A stretch of 64,000 nucleotides of DNA from Ceratopteris richardii (Eukaryota; Streptophyta; Polypodiopsida; Polypodiales; Pteridaceae): the NCBI GenBank assembly GCA_020310875.1, contig CM035407.1:204800229-204864228 (forward strand), given 5' to 3'. Both the position numbers and the translations under genes were made by a program. Below are positions 42,240-54,639 of this stretch, piece by piece; position 1 is the stretch's first letter, and each line of letters opens with the position of its first letter. The notes beneath the pieces are model-generated. The model was not told where the DNA came from. It was given only the letters and a program-made list of their open reading frames with translations, and ran no database searches.

Positions 42240-43804
42240 AAGCGATGGCCAAGGAATTTGCAAATCAATCACCACAAGCACTACTAGGACCAATGGACAT
42301 GTGTTACAGGATCATTTCCAAGAAAACCAATCCAAATCCTCGCAAGAGAACTTAAAAAAAAGAAAGAAGGAAGGATCAAGTAGAAGGATCATAAGAAAAG
42401 AGCCACATGGAAATGCTAGATGTAATCAATGCTCCTTGCTCTACAAAATCACCTAGTTCAAAACCATCCTCCCTGTCTAGTGCTACATAGTCATGTACCA
42501 TTTCAAACATTCATGTAGATGTAGTCTAGACATTATTGAAAGAGGCTGCATTATCCATTTATCCACCCATAAAAGAGCCACAACCCACCACATCCTCCTC
42601 GAAATCCACCGTCAATTTCTTTGACATACTAGCCCCATCAACACCAATCCTTGTCCCATCACCACCTCATAATGCTCCATTACACACACTTCGCATCACC
42701 ATGCCTCCATCCTCTCTTCTACCAAAGAGAAGATGCAACAAAATTTGAAGTTATTAAATGAGATTAAAATAGAATATAAGAAATGCAAAGAGAGAACAAA
42801 GAAAGTAGAAGCTATGTCAAATCAAGAGCAAGATATTGCAACCCTACAACTAGAGTCGCAAGAAGAAAGGGTGAGGCACAACAAGACCATGAGACATCTA
42901 GTGTCCACTCAAGAACAACGGACTAGCACACCTAACATGGTGAATACTCTAATGACTAGAGAATCTTTGTGAAAAATGCACCTCTAGATGAAGATTGATG
43001 AAGCTGTAAGGAGCACACATGATTAGAAATATATGCTACAATAGTTTCTCAGCACACTGCACCAACATTTGTGGACATGCAACCAAGGACAAGCCATGAA
43101 ACAACACCATATTTTTCCATCATTCACACACAATACAAGGAGTAGTTGCAAATATAAAGAGAAGATCTTCAAGGTAAAGAGCAGGAGCTTCAAAGATTGC
43201 TACAAGAGGCTAGGACTATACACAATCAACACTTATATGAGGAAGCTTAGTGAGGATCACAAAAGATCTCACAGGTTTAGGATACGATAGCAGATCAAAT
43301 GAATACAATCATATTATACATTGACCAAGTGGAAGAACTAGAGAATTAGATAGATGATTTACGAAATGCATAGAGGGCACAAACCTCTCCAATCACTAAA
43401 GAAGAAGCGGCTAGATCACCTCCACAACAATCTCCATGATATAAGCAAGTATCACCAACATTTTCATGCCTAGAAGTAGGCCTCGTAGAATCTTTAATTC
43501 TTGTAGAATTGGAATTTAGAGAACAACAAAAATTTGAAAATATACAAATCTGGACTAAGGAGAAATGCATTACAAGTATAGATGAGGGCTTTATCAAATT
43601 CATGAAGAAGATTCTCATGAGAACCTTAGCAAAAGTATTTGCACCAAGAAAGGCCATGCATCTCCTATAGTCTACACCAAATCCATTCATAATCATGAAG
43701 GAATAAGAAAGGCACTATCTCATACAACCAGTTAGCAAAGCACCTAACCACAAGTTTCTTTATAACTTGGAAGATCTTATCTATGTAGTGGATGATATAC
43801 ATGG
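42240..43804 (+). pseudogene. Decayed coding region: Pro/Ser/Thr-rich then coiled coil
   Basis: Successive + strand pieces read a Pro/Ser/Thr-rich stretch (42536-42748), a Glu/Lys/Gln-rich coiled coil (42733-42972), then, with shifts and stops, more heptad-like sequence near 43130-43260 (KEQELQRLLQEARTIHNQ) and a helical stretch near 43500-43660. The order matches the accessory region of the 16.3-kb gypsy element, but I saw no clear residue identity. It is split at 43804 by copia 3 and may resume at 53677. Probably an old retroelement accessory ORF. Confidence 0.4.
43800..43804. repeat. Target site duplication CATGG, left copy
   Basis: Identical to 53677-53681, directly flanking the copia 3 LTRs. 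Confidence 0.92.
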
Positions 43805-44816
43805 TGTTAGAGCAGGAATATCAACAATTGGTGATTATATGAAGCCTAGAAGTGAAGAAGTGAAGAAAAGAATGGTCCAACTTCATGGAGTAAAGAGAAT
43901 TTCAGATAGTAAAGTTTTTTAAAACATGTGTACATTAGCTTTGTAAATACTTCAATATACTTGAAGTAATGATGAATCAATACTCATATGTATATATAGA
44001 TACGTGTAGATGGTCGTATGAGAAGGATGAGATGAAATATAGATGAATAGATGATGTGTATTGGATGTATTATCCATTAGATGTATGTAGAGTTGAATAG
44101 AAAGAATGTTCAGAGAATTGCGCGTCGATCTTTTCTCTAGTTCTCCTTCTGTGTTTGATTTTATCAGAAATCCTTTTGTACAGATCTAAGTCCATAGTTA
44201 ATCTATCTATGGTTAAAGTTTGAGAGTTCAATTGCAAACAGGCTGAGAGAATTTTGTGTAGGGACATCTATATGTGAGAAAGTGTTGAGTGTCTTCTAAA
44301 ACAGGCACAGATTTGATGGTCAAACAAATGATCAGTTCTCAGTGCACAGTGTAAAGTTTTACACAAATGAGGAGTCAAAATCTAATTTGGAAGTTAAGCC
44401 ATCTATGGCTAAAAGCATTTGCTTAATTGGGTTCTAGATTGGGAGAACTATGTGTTAGAAGTTGCAGGTGTCAAAGTCGACTCTACAGAAAGGCAGTTTC
44501 AGACATATGTTTATTGTTTGAAGCATTTATCATAATCTACTTAAGCTTTTGAAGTGTTTTAAATTGGAGGAGGTGCGCAAACTCTAGGCAACACATTCTA
44601 CAAATTTTCATTAGAAACTTTACACAAATGATTAATCAATGAGTGATTAATGTGCAGCAGACTTTTTTGAGAAATGACTTTTTCCACAGTTAGCTAAATT
44701 CTTGATAGCTTGGTGATTGTCTTCAAAAATTGATTGGAGTTTTAAGTTTTTCTTGATATAGAGGTGGTCTAACATCAAGGATAGCTTGTTCTTTTGGAGA
44801 TTAACACTCTCCATCA
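43805..44816 (+). repeat. 5' LTR of copia 3
   Basis: 1012 bp, TGTTAGAGCAGG...CTCCATCA. The primer site after it is degraded (TGGTATTAGATC at 44818-44829). Confidence 0.93.
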
Positions 44817-45039
44817 GTGGTATTAGATCAGGAAGTATCAAAATTGAGGAAAGGAAGACCTCGACTACTGCAGATATACAAATTTTACATCTTGAAGGTT
44901 CAAAAGGATAAAGTGTGGAAGAAAGACTGAAGGAAGACACATAAAGGTTATAAAAAGGGTCAGAAGGAGTAACATTCGAAGCTAAGGTACATTCATTCCT
45001 TATAAGGATTAAAGATTTGATAGTACAAGTGAAGAAAGG

Positions 45040-46541
45040 ATGGGAGACAGTCTCCAAATTGAGAAGTTGGATAGAGAAAACTATCCAGCTTGGTCTATGA
45101 GAATGGAAGCTCATCTTATGAGCAAAGATCTGATGGGATACATCACAAGAGAGGAAGAAAAGCTAGAATTCAAAGATCCTAGTGTTCCAACTAGGGAGGA
45201 GCTTGCAGATATAAAGATTTGGATGAAGAAGGATGCTCAAGCAAGGAGCATAATCTACATGGCAGTGAATGATTATTTGCTTCCTCATATCAGAGGACTT
45301 GAAAGTGCAAGTGACATTTGGAATGCTTTGGAAGAGCATTTCCAAAATACAACCAAATCAAGGAAAGCTTCATTATGGGAAGAGTTTACTACATTCAAGA
45401 AGAAGGCTTCACAATCAATATCTGATTATGTGACAAAGATGAAAGAAATTGCTGATTCTTTAAGTGCAGTTGATGAAGATATTGAAGAAGATAAGTTGGT
45501 AAGACAAATTCTCACAGGGCTAAGAGGAGATGAGAAGTGGAAGCCTTTTATTTTGTCTACAGAACTTTCGTTAGATCATTTTACTCCTGATTTGAATCAA
45601 TTGTTAGGACATATGCTAACTTTTGAGAATGATATCAAAGGAGATGTTGATAAGAGTGCAGGTCATGCAATGTATTCTAAAGACAAGAAGAAAGCTAGCA
45701 AAGGAAAGCAACAATCAGTTGAAGATGAAGGTACTCCAAGTCAAGCAAACTTCCTAAGAGGAAGAGGAAGTGGTAGAAGTAGAGGAAGAGGCAGAAATAA
45801 CAAAGATAATGTCAGAGCTTGTTGGATATGTGGTAAGACCAATCATCTATCTCATGATTGTTGGCATAATAATCAAAGCAATGGTAATTTTAATCAGAAC
45901 TTTAATCAAAGAGATATCAGAGAGGAAACTTTAGAGGTAGAGGTGGTAGGAATTCTTTTGGAAGAGGTGGAGGAAGAAACTTCCAAAATCAATCCTATAA
46001 TAACACCTACTACAATTATGCATCAGATCAGAAAGAAGATTCAACTCTTATTATGAATGCAACATGTGAAGCCTCACATAAAGACATGAGAGTATTTTAT
46101 ATTGACTCAGGATGAAGCAATCATCTGAGTGGAAATATTGCTTTGATGACTGATTTAGATCATAAGGCAATCAATCACACAGTTCAAACATGTGATAATA
46201 CAAAGCACAAAGTAAAGTCAATTAGTTCCGTTAAATCCAAAGATGGAAGTACTCTCTTGAGTAAGGTTCTGTATGTTCTTACAATTCCAAAGAATTTGAT
46301 CAGTGTAGGACAAATTGTGGAAAAAGGATATGAGGTAAGGTTCACTAATAATGGAGTTTATGTTGAAGACCCTAGTCAAGGGTATAAACAAATTGTTATA
46401 GGAAAGAAAGAAGGAAGGCTCTTCACATTAAAGATACAAGGTAATGTTGGACATGCTATGTTTACATATGGAGAGCAAAAGGTTTCTGAATTGGATCTTT
46501 GGCGTAAAAGACTTGGACATTTTAATGAAAGAGGTATCAAA
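45040..46541 (+). pseudogene. Copia 3 gag and protease, 5' part of gag-pol
   Basis: Starts MGDSLQIEKLDRENYPAW like copia 1 and has the Arg codon that copia 1 has lost. Zinc knuckle CWICGKTNHLSHDC. A frame shift near 45915 derails the Gly/Arg-rich tail; the correct frame resumes and carries FYIDSG followed by TGA at about 46114 in place of Cys. 46143-46541 is the protease remainder and pre-integrase start (LWRKRLGHFNERG), cut by the nested element. Confidence 0.9.
46537..46541. repeat. Target site duplication TCAAA, left copy
   Basis: Matches 50042-50046; flanks the nested element copia 4. Confidence 0.88.
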
Positions 46542-47206
46542 TGTTGAAGAATCACTCACAAATTTGACATACAGACAGACATAAAGACGAAGAAAGACAA
46601 AGAGAAGCAGAAACAAAGCATTTAGAAAATCAAGCCTTAGTGAAGGGACAAATTCACGCCTGTAATATACAGTGTAGAAACTTCCAGAAGTACGAGTTTT
46701 GAATCTCGGATAAAAATGTATATAAGAGAGTTGAGAGAGTGCATAGTAGATGAATATAGAAGTGAGATATAGAAGACGCCAGAGATTGCGCATGTAGAGA
46801 TGAATAATAGAGCCTGAACTGTCGGGTATTCATCTGAGAGAGATGGTAAGGAATAACTACTCAGAGTAGGAGAGTTTTCCATAGCTATGAGCAAAGTGAG
46901 GCCAAGCTATTTTTGTACACATCTTCTCTAATAGAAAACACATGTTCATGTGGAAAGATCTGAGCGCCTTATTCTTGTGTGAAGAAATCTAAGTGATTTC
47001 ATGTTACTGTGAAAGTTAGTTAACAGTTACAGTTTTTCTCAGTAAACATTTTTCGGTACTTCTGAGAGTTAGATCTCACAACACAGTGTAAAGATTTTCA
47101 TGACTGATAGCTCATCTTGAAGCTAGGAGTCTTAACTACAAACTGATCAAAAGAGTTTTATGAAACATGACATGTACACAGTACAAAGTCTGACCGTAAA
47201 GGCATC
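46542..47206 (+). repeat. Truncated 5' LTR of copia 4
   Basis: The segment 46950-47206 is repeated at 49284-49540 with few differences. The LTR's 3' half (about 500 bp, seen only at 49541-50041) is absent, replaced by pol sequence. Confidence 0.85.
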
Positions 47207-49239
47207 CTTGTAAAGTGTTTGGATCAGTTGCTTATGCTTATGTACCATCACAACTTAGACATAAGCTTGAACCAAAAGCTGAAAAATATGTGTTCATCGG
47301 ATATGATGAAAAGCAAATGGGTTATAGACTATGGAGTCCTCTAACCAAACAGTTTATTGTTTCCAGAGATGTAACATTTGATGAAGGAAAGAGTTGGTAT
47401 ACAGATAAAGAGCATAGTGTTGAAACACTTGAAGAAGAGATGAGGAGAATTGAAAAAGGTAAATCACATATGCAGGTAAATGGAGATGAAGATCATATGC
47501 AGACAAGTACGTCCAGGATCAGATCAGGTATGAGAAATGAAGATGGACCAAGGTTTGATGAAGATGTGTATTCAGATACACATGAAGAGTTTGAACCAAG
47601 AAGGTCAAACAGAGTTAAGAACCAACCGACAAGGTATTCCTATGATACTTCTTATTTGACTCAGAAAAACTATGCTTACTTAGTAAAGGAAGATGAAGAA
47701 CCTCAGAATTACAGTGAAGCAAAAGGTAAGGAAAAATGGGAAGAAGCAATGAAGGAGGAGTTCAATGCACTTGAGGAGAACAAGACTTGGGAACTTGTTC
47801 CAAAACCAAATGGTAAGAAAGTAATTGGAAATAAATGGGTTTACAAAGTTAAGAAGCTTGCAGATGGAAGGATAGCCAGATATAAAGCTAAACTGGTGGC
47901 CAAAGGCTATGCTCAGATGCATGGCATAGATTATGATGAGACATTTAGTGCGGTGGCAAAGATGTCAACCATAAGGACATTAATTGCTATAACAGCATCA
48001 AAAGGATGGAAGCTAAGTCAGCTGGATATAAAGAATGCATTTTTGAATGGATATATATCAGATGAAGTCTGCATGGAACAACCTGAAGGGTTTGTAAGTT
48101 CCAGATACCCAAATCATGTTTGCAGATTAAGAAGAGCACTCTATGGATTGAAGCAAGCTCCAAGCGCTTGGAATTATAGACTTGTGAAGTATCTCAATGA
48201 TCTTGGATACCAAAGTTCAAAGGCAGATGCAAGTCTACTCATTAAGAGAACAGAAGAAGGTATGATCTACATTTGTATTTATGTAGATGACATTATAATC
48301 ACAAGTACCTCAGATGAAGGAATCAAGGAGGTAAAGAGACTGCTTGAAAAAGAGTTCAAGATCAGTGATCTAGGAAAGTTATCATATTTTCTTGGTATGG
48401 AAGTTACATATACACGTCATGGTGTATACGTTTCACAAGAAAGGTATCTCCTAAACTTATCGAAGAAGTTTAACATGGAGAATTGCAGAGAAGCTTCAAC
48501 ACTGCTTGAAGTAAATCATAAACTCAGCAAATATGATGGTGCAGAGTTTAAAGATATGAGAAAGTATCAATCTTTAGTAGGAAGCCTGATTCATGCTAGG
48601 CTAACAAGACCAAATCTTAGTTATGCAATAGGAGTTCTCTCACAGTTTATGCATTGTCCGAAGGATCAACATTGGGTTGCAGGACAAAGAGTTCTTAGAT
48701 ATATCAAAAGAACTATAAAGGAAGGATTATGTTATCCTTTTACATCAGATATAAAACTGAGAGCATACAGTGACTCAGACTGGGCAGGAAGTCAAGATGA
48801 CAGAAGGTCAACACATGGATATATGATATACCTAGGAGATAAGCTTGTAAGTTGGTGTTCGAAGAAGCAGCATACAGTAGCTTTATCGTCAACAGAAGCA
48901 GAATATAAAGGACTTGTGGAAGTAGCGAAAGAAGTGATATGGATGTAGACCTTGTTCAAAAGCATGGGTATTGATCAAGGTATATCTATCATACATGGAG
49001 ATAATATGAGTTCATTGTATCTTGCAGCAAATCCAGTATTTCATGCAAGAACAAAGCACATAGAGATTCAATATCATTTCCTGAGGGAAAAGGTAATGGA
49101 GAAGGATATTGAAATAGAATTCACTCCTACAAAAGATCAGATTGCAGATATTCTGACAAAGAGCTTGGATGGAGTAAAGACAAGCAGATTCAAAGAAATG
49201 GCAGGTATAAAAGAAAAGAAGAATATAAAATCTAAGTGA
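47207..49239 (+). pseudogene. Copia 4 pol fragment: integrase end, RT, RNase H
   Basis: One frame, open from 47215 to a TAG at 48946-48948, then on to 49239. Contains [50 protein letters not shown] (IYVDDIIITS) and RNase H SDSDWAGSQDDRRS with SSTEAEY. The TAG replaces a Lys codon of copia 1 (VIWLKTL). Catalytic integrase residues are missing from the upstream deletion. Confidence 0.9.
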
Positions 49240-50041
49240 TTTTATATAAAAGAAATGGCAGGTATAAAAGAAAAGAAGAAATGGAAAGATCTGAGCGCCT
49301 TATTCTTGTGTGAAGAAATCTAAGTGATTTCATGTTACTGTGAAAGTTAGTTAACAGTTACAATTTTTCTCAATAAACATTTTCCGGTACTTCTGAGAGT
49401 TAGATCTCACAGCATAGTGTAAAGATTTTCATGAGTGATAGCTCATCATGAAGCTAGGAGTCTGAACTACAAACTGATCAAAAGAGTTTTATGAAAGGGG
49501 ACATGTACACAGTACAAAGTCTGATCGTAAAGGCATCTAGAACTGGCGAAGGTTTTTCTTCAAACTTCAGATAAAGTTCATTCACTGAAAGAAGCTCAGG
49601 TATTACTTCCTTATTTCATGTATACACAATTGAAGAAATTACAAATAGAATTGCAGTTGATTCCAGTAAGATTCCGGTAAGATTACGGTGACAATCTGGT
49701 AATAGTCCGGTGAAGTTCCGGTGATGTTTCGGTGAGTTCAAAACACAGTTTTGGCACAGTTAAGTGACGGAAAGTTTATCTAACTGTAAGCAAACACAGT
49801 AGTGTAAAAAGTTTGAAGTAAATGAGTTCAGAATTAAAGCTTGAAAGAAAATGCAAAGCTTTCTGTAAAGTGAATTTTCAAAGTTCACTAAAACAGTAGT
49901 AAAGTTTTTCAGGTTGTTAAGCTACTGATGATTATAGAGGTGTTCTAACATCACTCTAGCTTAGTTCTAGTTGAGGCGTGGCAATTTTCCACAGTCTTGT
50001 TAGTGAACAAGCTTTTGCCGTGACATCACATAACCTCAACA
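49240..50041 (+). repeat. Short duplication and truncated 3' LTR of copia 4
   Basis: AAAGAAATGGCAGGTATAAA of the pol end (about 49192) is repeated at 49249-49279 and then fuses to LTR sequence at about 49280. The outer end CCTCAACA is intact. Contains repeated TTCCGGTGA / TTCCGGTAAG words at 49660-49740. Confidence 0.8.
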
Positions 50042-52661
50042 TCAAAGAAATGATTAACAATGGTTCAGTGCTTGGATTGCCTAATGTTGCAGGTCAACAC
50101 ATGACATACAGATGTGAAGCATGTGAGTTAGGTAAGGCTCATAAGCAGTCATATAATAAGCATGGTTTTATGTATTCAGAAAGACTTGAATTGGTACATA
50201 CAAATGTGTGGGGTCCTTCAAAGGACTTCAATATAAATGGTTCAAGATATTATGTCATATATGTTGATGATGCTACCAGATGGATTACAATCCATGTGAT
50301 CAAAGACAAATCAGAAGTGTTTAATACATTTAAACACTATCATGTATATGCAGAAAGAATTACAGGTCAAAAATTGAAGAGGCTAAGGTCAGATGGAGGG
50401 GGAGAGTATTTCTCTAATGAGTTCAGTGATTATTTGTGGAATGCAGGTATAAAGAGAGAGGTTACTTGCAGGTACTCTCCTCAACAAAATGGGGTAGCAG
50501 AAAGAAGAAACAGAACTCTTGTTGAGTTTGCAAGATCCATGATGAAGGAGAAAAATTGCCCTAATTATTTGTGGGCTGAGGCTGTAAACACAACCACATA
50601 TTTGATCAATAGGTTACCATGTAAAGCCTTGCAGGGTATGACACCATATGAAGCTTGGTGGGGTAAGAGACCTACCTTGGATCATTGTAAAATATTTGGA
50701 TGCTTGGCATATGCATATGTGCCATCACAATTGAGGCATAAATTGGAACCTAAAGCAGAGAAGGATGTATTCATTGGTTATGATGACAAGCAAATGGGTT
50801 ATAGGTTGTGGAGTCCATCCACAAAGCAATTACTTGTGTCTAAGGATGTTACATTTGATGAGCAAGGTACTTGGTATGCAGGTACACCTAATGTTCATGC
50901 AGATGTTGAAGAAGTTGTGAATCAAAAGAAAGGTAAATCAAAGGTTCAGATATTTGATGAAGATGAGAACAATGAAGTACAGATTGAAGTTGAAGAAGTG
51001 CCAAGGTTTGATCCAGAATGTGATGAACCAGAAACTTCAAGAAGTGGAGAAGTCAGAAGGTCATCTAGGCACAAATGAGAGCCTACAAGGTATAGCTATG
51101 ATACTTCATTCTTGACTACTAAAGATTATGCTTACATGTTAAAAGTAGATGAAGATCCATCCACATATGATGAAGCCAAAGGAAAGAAGAATTGGGAAAA
51201 AGCTATGCAAGAGGAGTATGATGCATTGATGGAAAATGAGACTTGGGATTTGGTTCCTAAACCAAATAGTCAGAAGATCATTAGATGTAAATGGGTCTAC
51301 AAAACAAAAAGGTTTGCAGATGGAAGTGTATCTAGGTACAAAGCTAGGCTTGTTGTAAAGGGATATGCACAGACATATGGTGTGGACTATGATGAAACTT
51401 ATAGTCCTGTTGCAAAGATGACAACTATAAGGACTCTCATAGCAATTGCTGTTTGCAAAGGTTGGAAATTATCTCAATTAGATGTGAAGAATGCATTTTT
51501 GAATGGTTATATTTCAGATGAAGTCTACATGGAGCAACCAGATGGTTTTAAAGATCAAGTATATCCAAATTATGTGTGTAAGCTCAAGAGAGCTTTGTAT
51601 GGATTGAAGCAGGCCCCAAGGGCATGGAATTATAGGCTTGTAAAGTTCTTGAAGGAACTTGGATTTCAAGCTTCAAAGGCAGATAGTATTTATGTTGATG
51701 ACATAATACTTACAGGAGCAGATGACAAAGGTATACACATGATTAAGAAGCAGATGGAGAAAGAGTTCAAAATCAGTGATTTGGGAAATTTGTCATTCTT
51801 TTTGGGAATGGAGATTTCATATACTCAACATGGAGTATATGTAACTCAAGAAAGGTATCTGAAAAATTTGCTAACCAAATTTAAAATGGAAGATTGCAGG
51901 ATAGGACCAACTCCAATGGAAGTGAATCATAGATTGACTAGATATGGAGGAGAGGAATTCAAAGATATGAAGCTCTATCAGAGTTTGGTGGGTAGCTTGA
52001 TTTATGCTACATTAACAAGACATGACTTACCATATGCAGCTGGAGTTCTATCTCAATTCATGCATTGTCCTAGAAAGGAACATTGGATTGCAGGACAAAG
52101 AGTACTTAAGTACATCAAGGGCACACTTAAAGAAGGTCTGTATTATGGATTTACTTCAGATACAAGAGTCAAAATATACAGTGATGCAGATTGGGCAGGT
52201 AATTCTGATGATAGAAGATCAACTCATGGATACTTGTGTTATGTGGGAGATAAGCTAATTTCATGGTGCTCTAAGAAGCAACATACAATTGATTTATCAT
52301 CTATAAAAGCATAATACAAAGGCATGGTAGAAGCTGCAAAGGAAGTAATATGGTTAAAGACTCTTATGAAGAGTTTTGATATTGTTCAAAGTACTCCTAT
52401 CATTTGTGGAGACAATATGAGTTCTTTATATTTGGCATCAAATCCTGTATTCCATGCTAGGACTAAACATATTGAGATTCAGTATCATTTTCTGAGAGAG
52501 AAGGCTGTTGATAAAGAAATAGAAGTTATGCATACTCCTACAAAAGATCAACTTGCAGATATGATGACAAAAAGCTTGGATGGACCAAAGTTGCAGAGGT
52601 TTAAAGATATGGTAGGAATAAAGAAGATGCGGGTAATCACAATTTATGATTAAGGGGGAGC
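50042..52661 (+). pseudogene. Copia 3 integrase, RT and RNase H, 3' part of gag-pol
   Basis: Resumes at the duplicated TCAAA. Integrase has CEACELGK, then HTNVWGP where copia 1 has HTDVWGP (first catalytic Asp changed to Asn), RSDGGGEY and NGVAERRNR. TGA at about 51076-51078 replaces a Trp. RT retains [11 protein letters not shown] and YVDD but 15 codons just before YVDD are deleted in frame (KADS|IYVDD). TAA at 52312-52314 replaces a Glu in the RNase H SSTEAEY motif, which itself reads SSIKA. Ends with the purine tract TTAAGGGGGAGC before the LTR. Confidence 0.92.
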
Positions 52662-53676
52662 TGTTAGAGCAGGACAATCAACAATTGGTGATTATATGAA
52701 GCCTAAAAGTGAAGAAGTGAAGAAAAGAATGAAGTCCAACTTCATGGAGTAAAGAGAAGTTTTAGATAGTAAAGTTTTTTAAAACATGTGTACATTAGCT
52801 TTGTAAATACTTCAATATACTTGAAGTAATGACGTATCAATACTCATATGTATATATAGATACGTGTAGATGGTCGTATGAGAAGGATGAGATGGAATAT
52901 AGATGAATAGATGATGTGTATTGGATGTATCATCCATTAGATGTATGTAGAGTTGAATATAAAGAATGTTGAGAGAATTGCGCATGGATCTTTTCTCTAG
53001 TTCTCCTTCTGTGTTTGATTTTATCAGAAATCCTTTTGTACACATCTAAGTCCATAGTTAATCTATCTATGGTTAAAGTTTGAGAGTTCAATTGCAAACA
53101 CACTGAGAGAATTTTGTGTAGGAACATCTATATGTGAGAAAGTGCTGAGTGTCTTCTAAAACAGGTGCAGATTCGATGGTCAAAGAAATGATCAGTTCTT
53201 AGTGCACAGTGTAAAGTTTTACACAAATGAGGAGTTAAAATCTAAGTTGGAAGGTAAGCCATCTATGGCTAAGAGCATTTGCTTAAACGGGTTCTAGATT
53301 GGGAGAACTATGTGTTAGAAGTTGCAGGTGTCAAAGTCGACTCTATAGAAAGGCAGTTTCAGACATATGTTGATTGTTTGAAGCATTTCTCATAATCTAC
53401 TTAAGATTTTGAAGTATTTTAAATTTGAGGAGGTGCACAAACTCTAGGCAACACATTCTACAAAGTTTCATCAAAAAATTTACACAAATGATTAATCAAT
53501 GGGTGATTAATGTGCAGCAGACTTTTCTGAGAAATGACTTTTTCCACAGTTAGCTAAATTCTTGATAGTTTGGTGATTGTCTTCCAAAATTGATTGGAGT
53601 TTTAAGTTGTTCTTGATATAGAGGTGGTCTAACATAAAGGATAGCTTGTTCTTTTGGAGATTAACACTCTCCATCA
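52662..53676 (+). repeat. 3' LTR of copia 3
   Basis: 1015 bp, same ends as the 5' LTR. CATGG follows at 53677-53681. Confidence 0.93.
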
Positions 53677-53681
53677 CATGG

Positions 53682-54639
53682 CGCCTCTTAGAAGAAGGCA
53701 TTCTTAGCTAAAATCTCAAAACAACATTTTGATTGCTACCACCTTACAACACAAAATTCCATGCAAGTTCCTTCAATTGCAAAGGGAAAGTCTAATTGAT
53801 AAGAGCTGGCTAAACTATCCATAACCCCCAACCCCATCAAAGAACATTACCCCATTATTAGATGCTCAAGGTCATAAGATATGCATATAAGATGGAGCAT
53901 GTACTAGACATTGCACTTTGAATGACTCAAAAGATACTCAACACGATATAGGTGTGTTTGAAATTATTTGAGAACTTGCAAGTGGTAGAGATCAAAGCCA
54001 AAGGATTTGAGACTAGCCCAACTTGTTTACTATTTGATTTATCCATTGCATCTAGTTTTTATATCTTGTGGGCTTACTATTCAAGAATTATGTTTCTCCC
54101 ATCCCACGACATGAGACCTTTGAAGATCCATTTTTCACTAGGTTTTTTTGCACAATTCACATATTTTCTCACCATGGCCTATAGCAATTAATTAATGGAA
54201 AACAAGATACACATTACAACTAGAAAATGAATGAATGCAATCTTACAAGAGTGATATAGAGGGAAGAGCTCACTAAAGCATGTGAGAAGACCATTCATGA
54301 TATGTTAGAAAATCTAATGATACACGATAATGAACATAAACTGAGAATCCTCAACTATCTTAGGAAAAGAATCAAGAAAAGTTCTAGGACATGCCATGTA
54401 GATACCTTGTAAAGAATGTAGCACGCTTGATACACAATAAGGGGGGGGTATAACACATATTCTTGGAGTACATAGTTTTGGTAGCACGATCTCTTTCACT
54501 TCCTAGAAGTTTTACTTTATCATCTCTTTTATATTTTTTTGTACTTCCATTCATCTTTAGTTAGTCTAGCACACAATTTTCATGCATTTCTATCAAAAAA
54601 GAAAAGAAGAAATGAAAAAGTGAAGAGAGAAAGCAAAAG
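53682..54639. other. Flank of copia 3, decayed DNA
   Basis: Should be the continuation of the DNA at 43800. A short frame (53952-54191) reads hydrophobic sequence but resembles nothing I know. A G8 run lies at about 54443. No feature supported. Confidence 0.4.

Larger units (their letters stand above)
46542..50041 (+). mobile_element. Nested, internally deleted copia element (copia 4)
   Basis: Starts TGTTGAAGAATCAC and ends CCTCAACA, with TCAAA duplicated on both sides, and interrupts the copia 3 frame exactly (RGI|KEMINN). Only 3.5 kb long. The 5' LTR is joined near 47206 straight to the integrase C-terminal coding region, so gag, protease and most of integrase are gone. The 3' LTR lacks its first ~400 bp. 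The family is related to copia 5 (54640-58450). Confidence 0.9.
43805..53676 (+). mobile_element. Ty1/copia element with nested insertion (copia 3)
   Basis: Same family as copia 1. LTRs 43805-44816 and 52662-53676, with CATGG duplicated outside both. The interior is split by the nested element 46542-50041. Many point lesions: TGA in the protease active-site stretch, TGA at about 51076, TAA at 52312-52314, a frame shift in gag and a 45-bp deletion in RT. LTRs differ at many positions, so it is older than copia 1. Confidence 0.95.
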
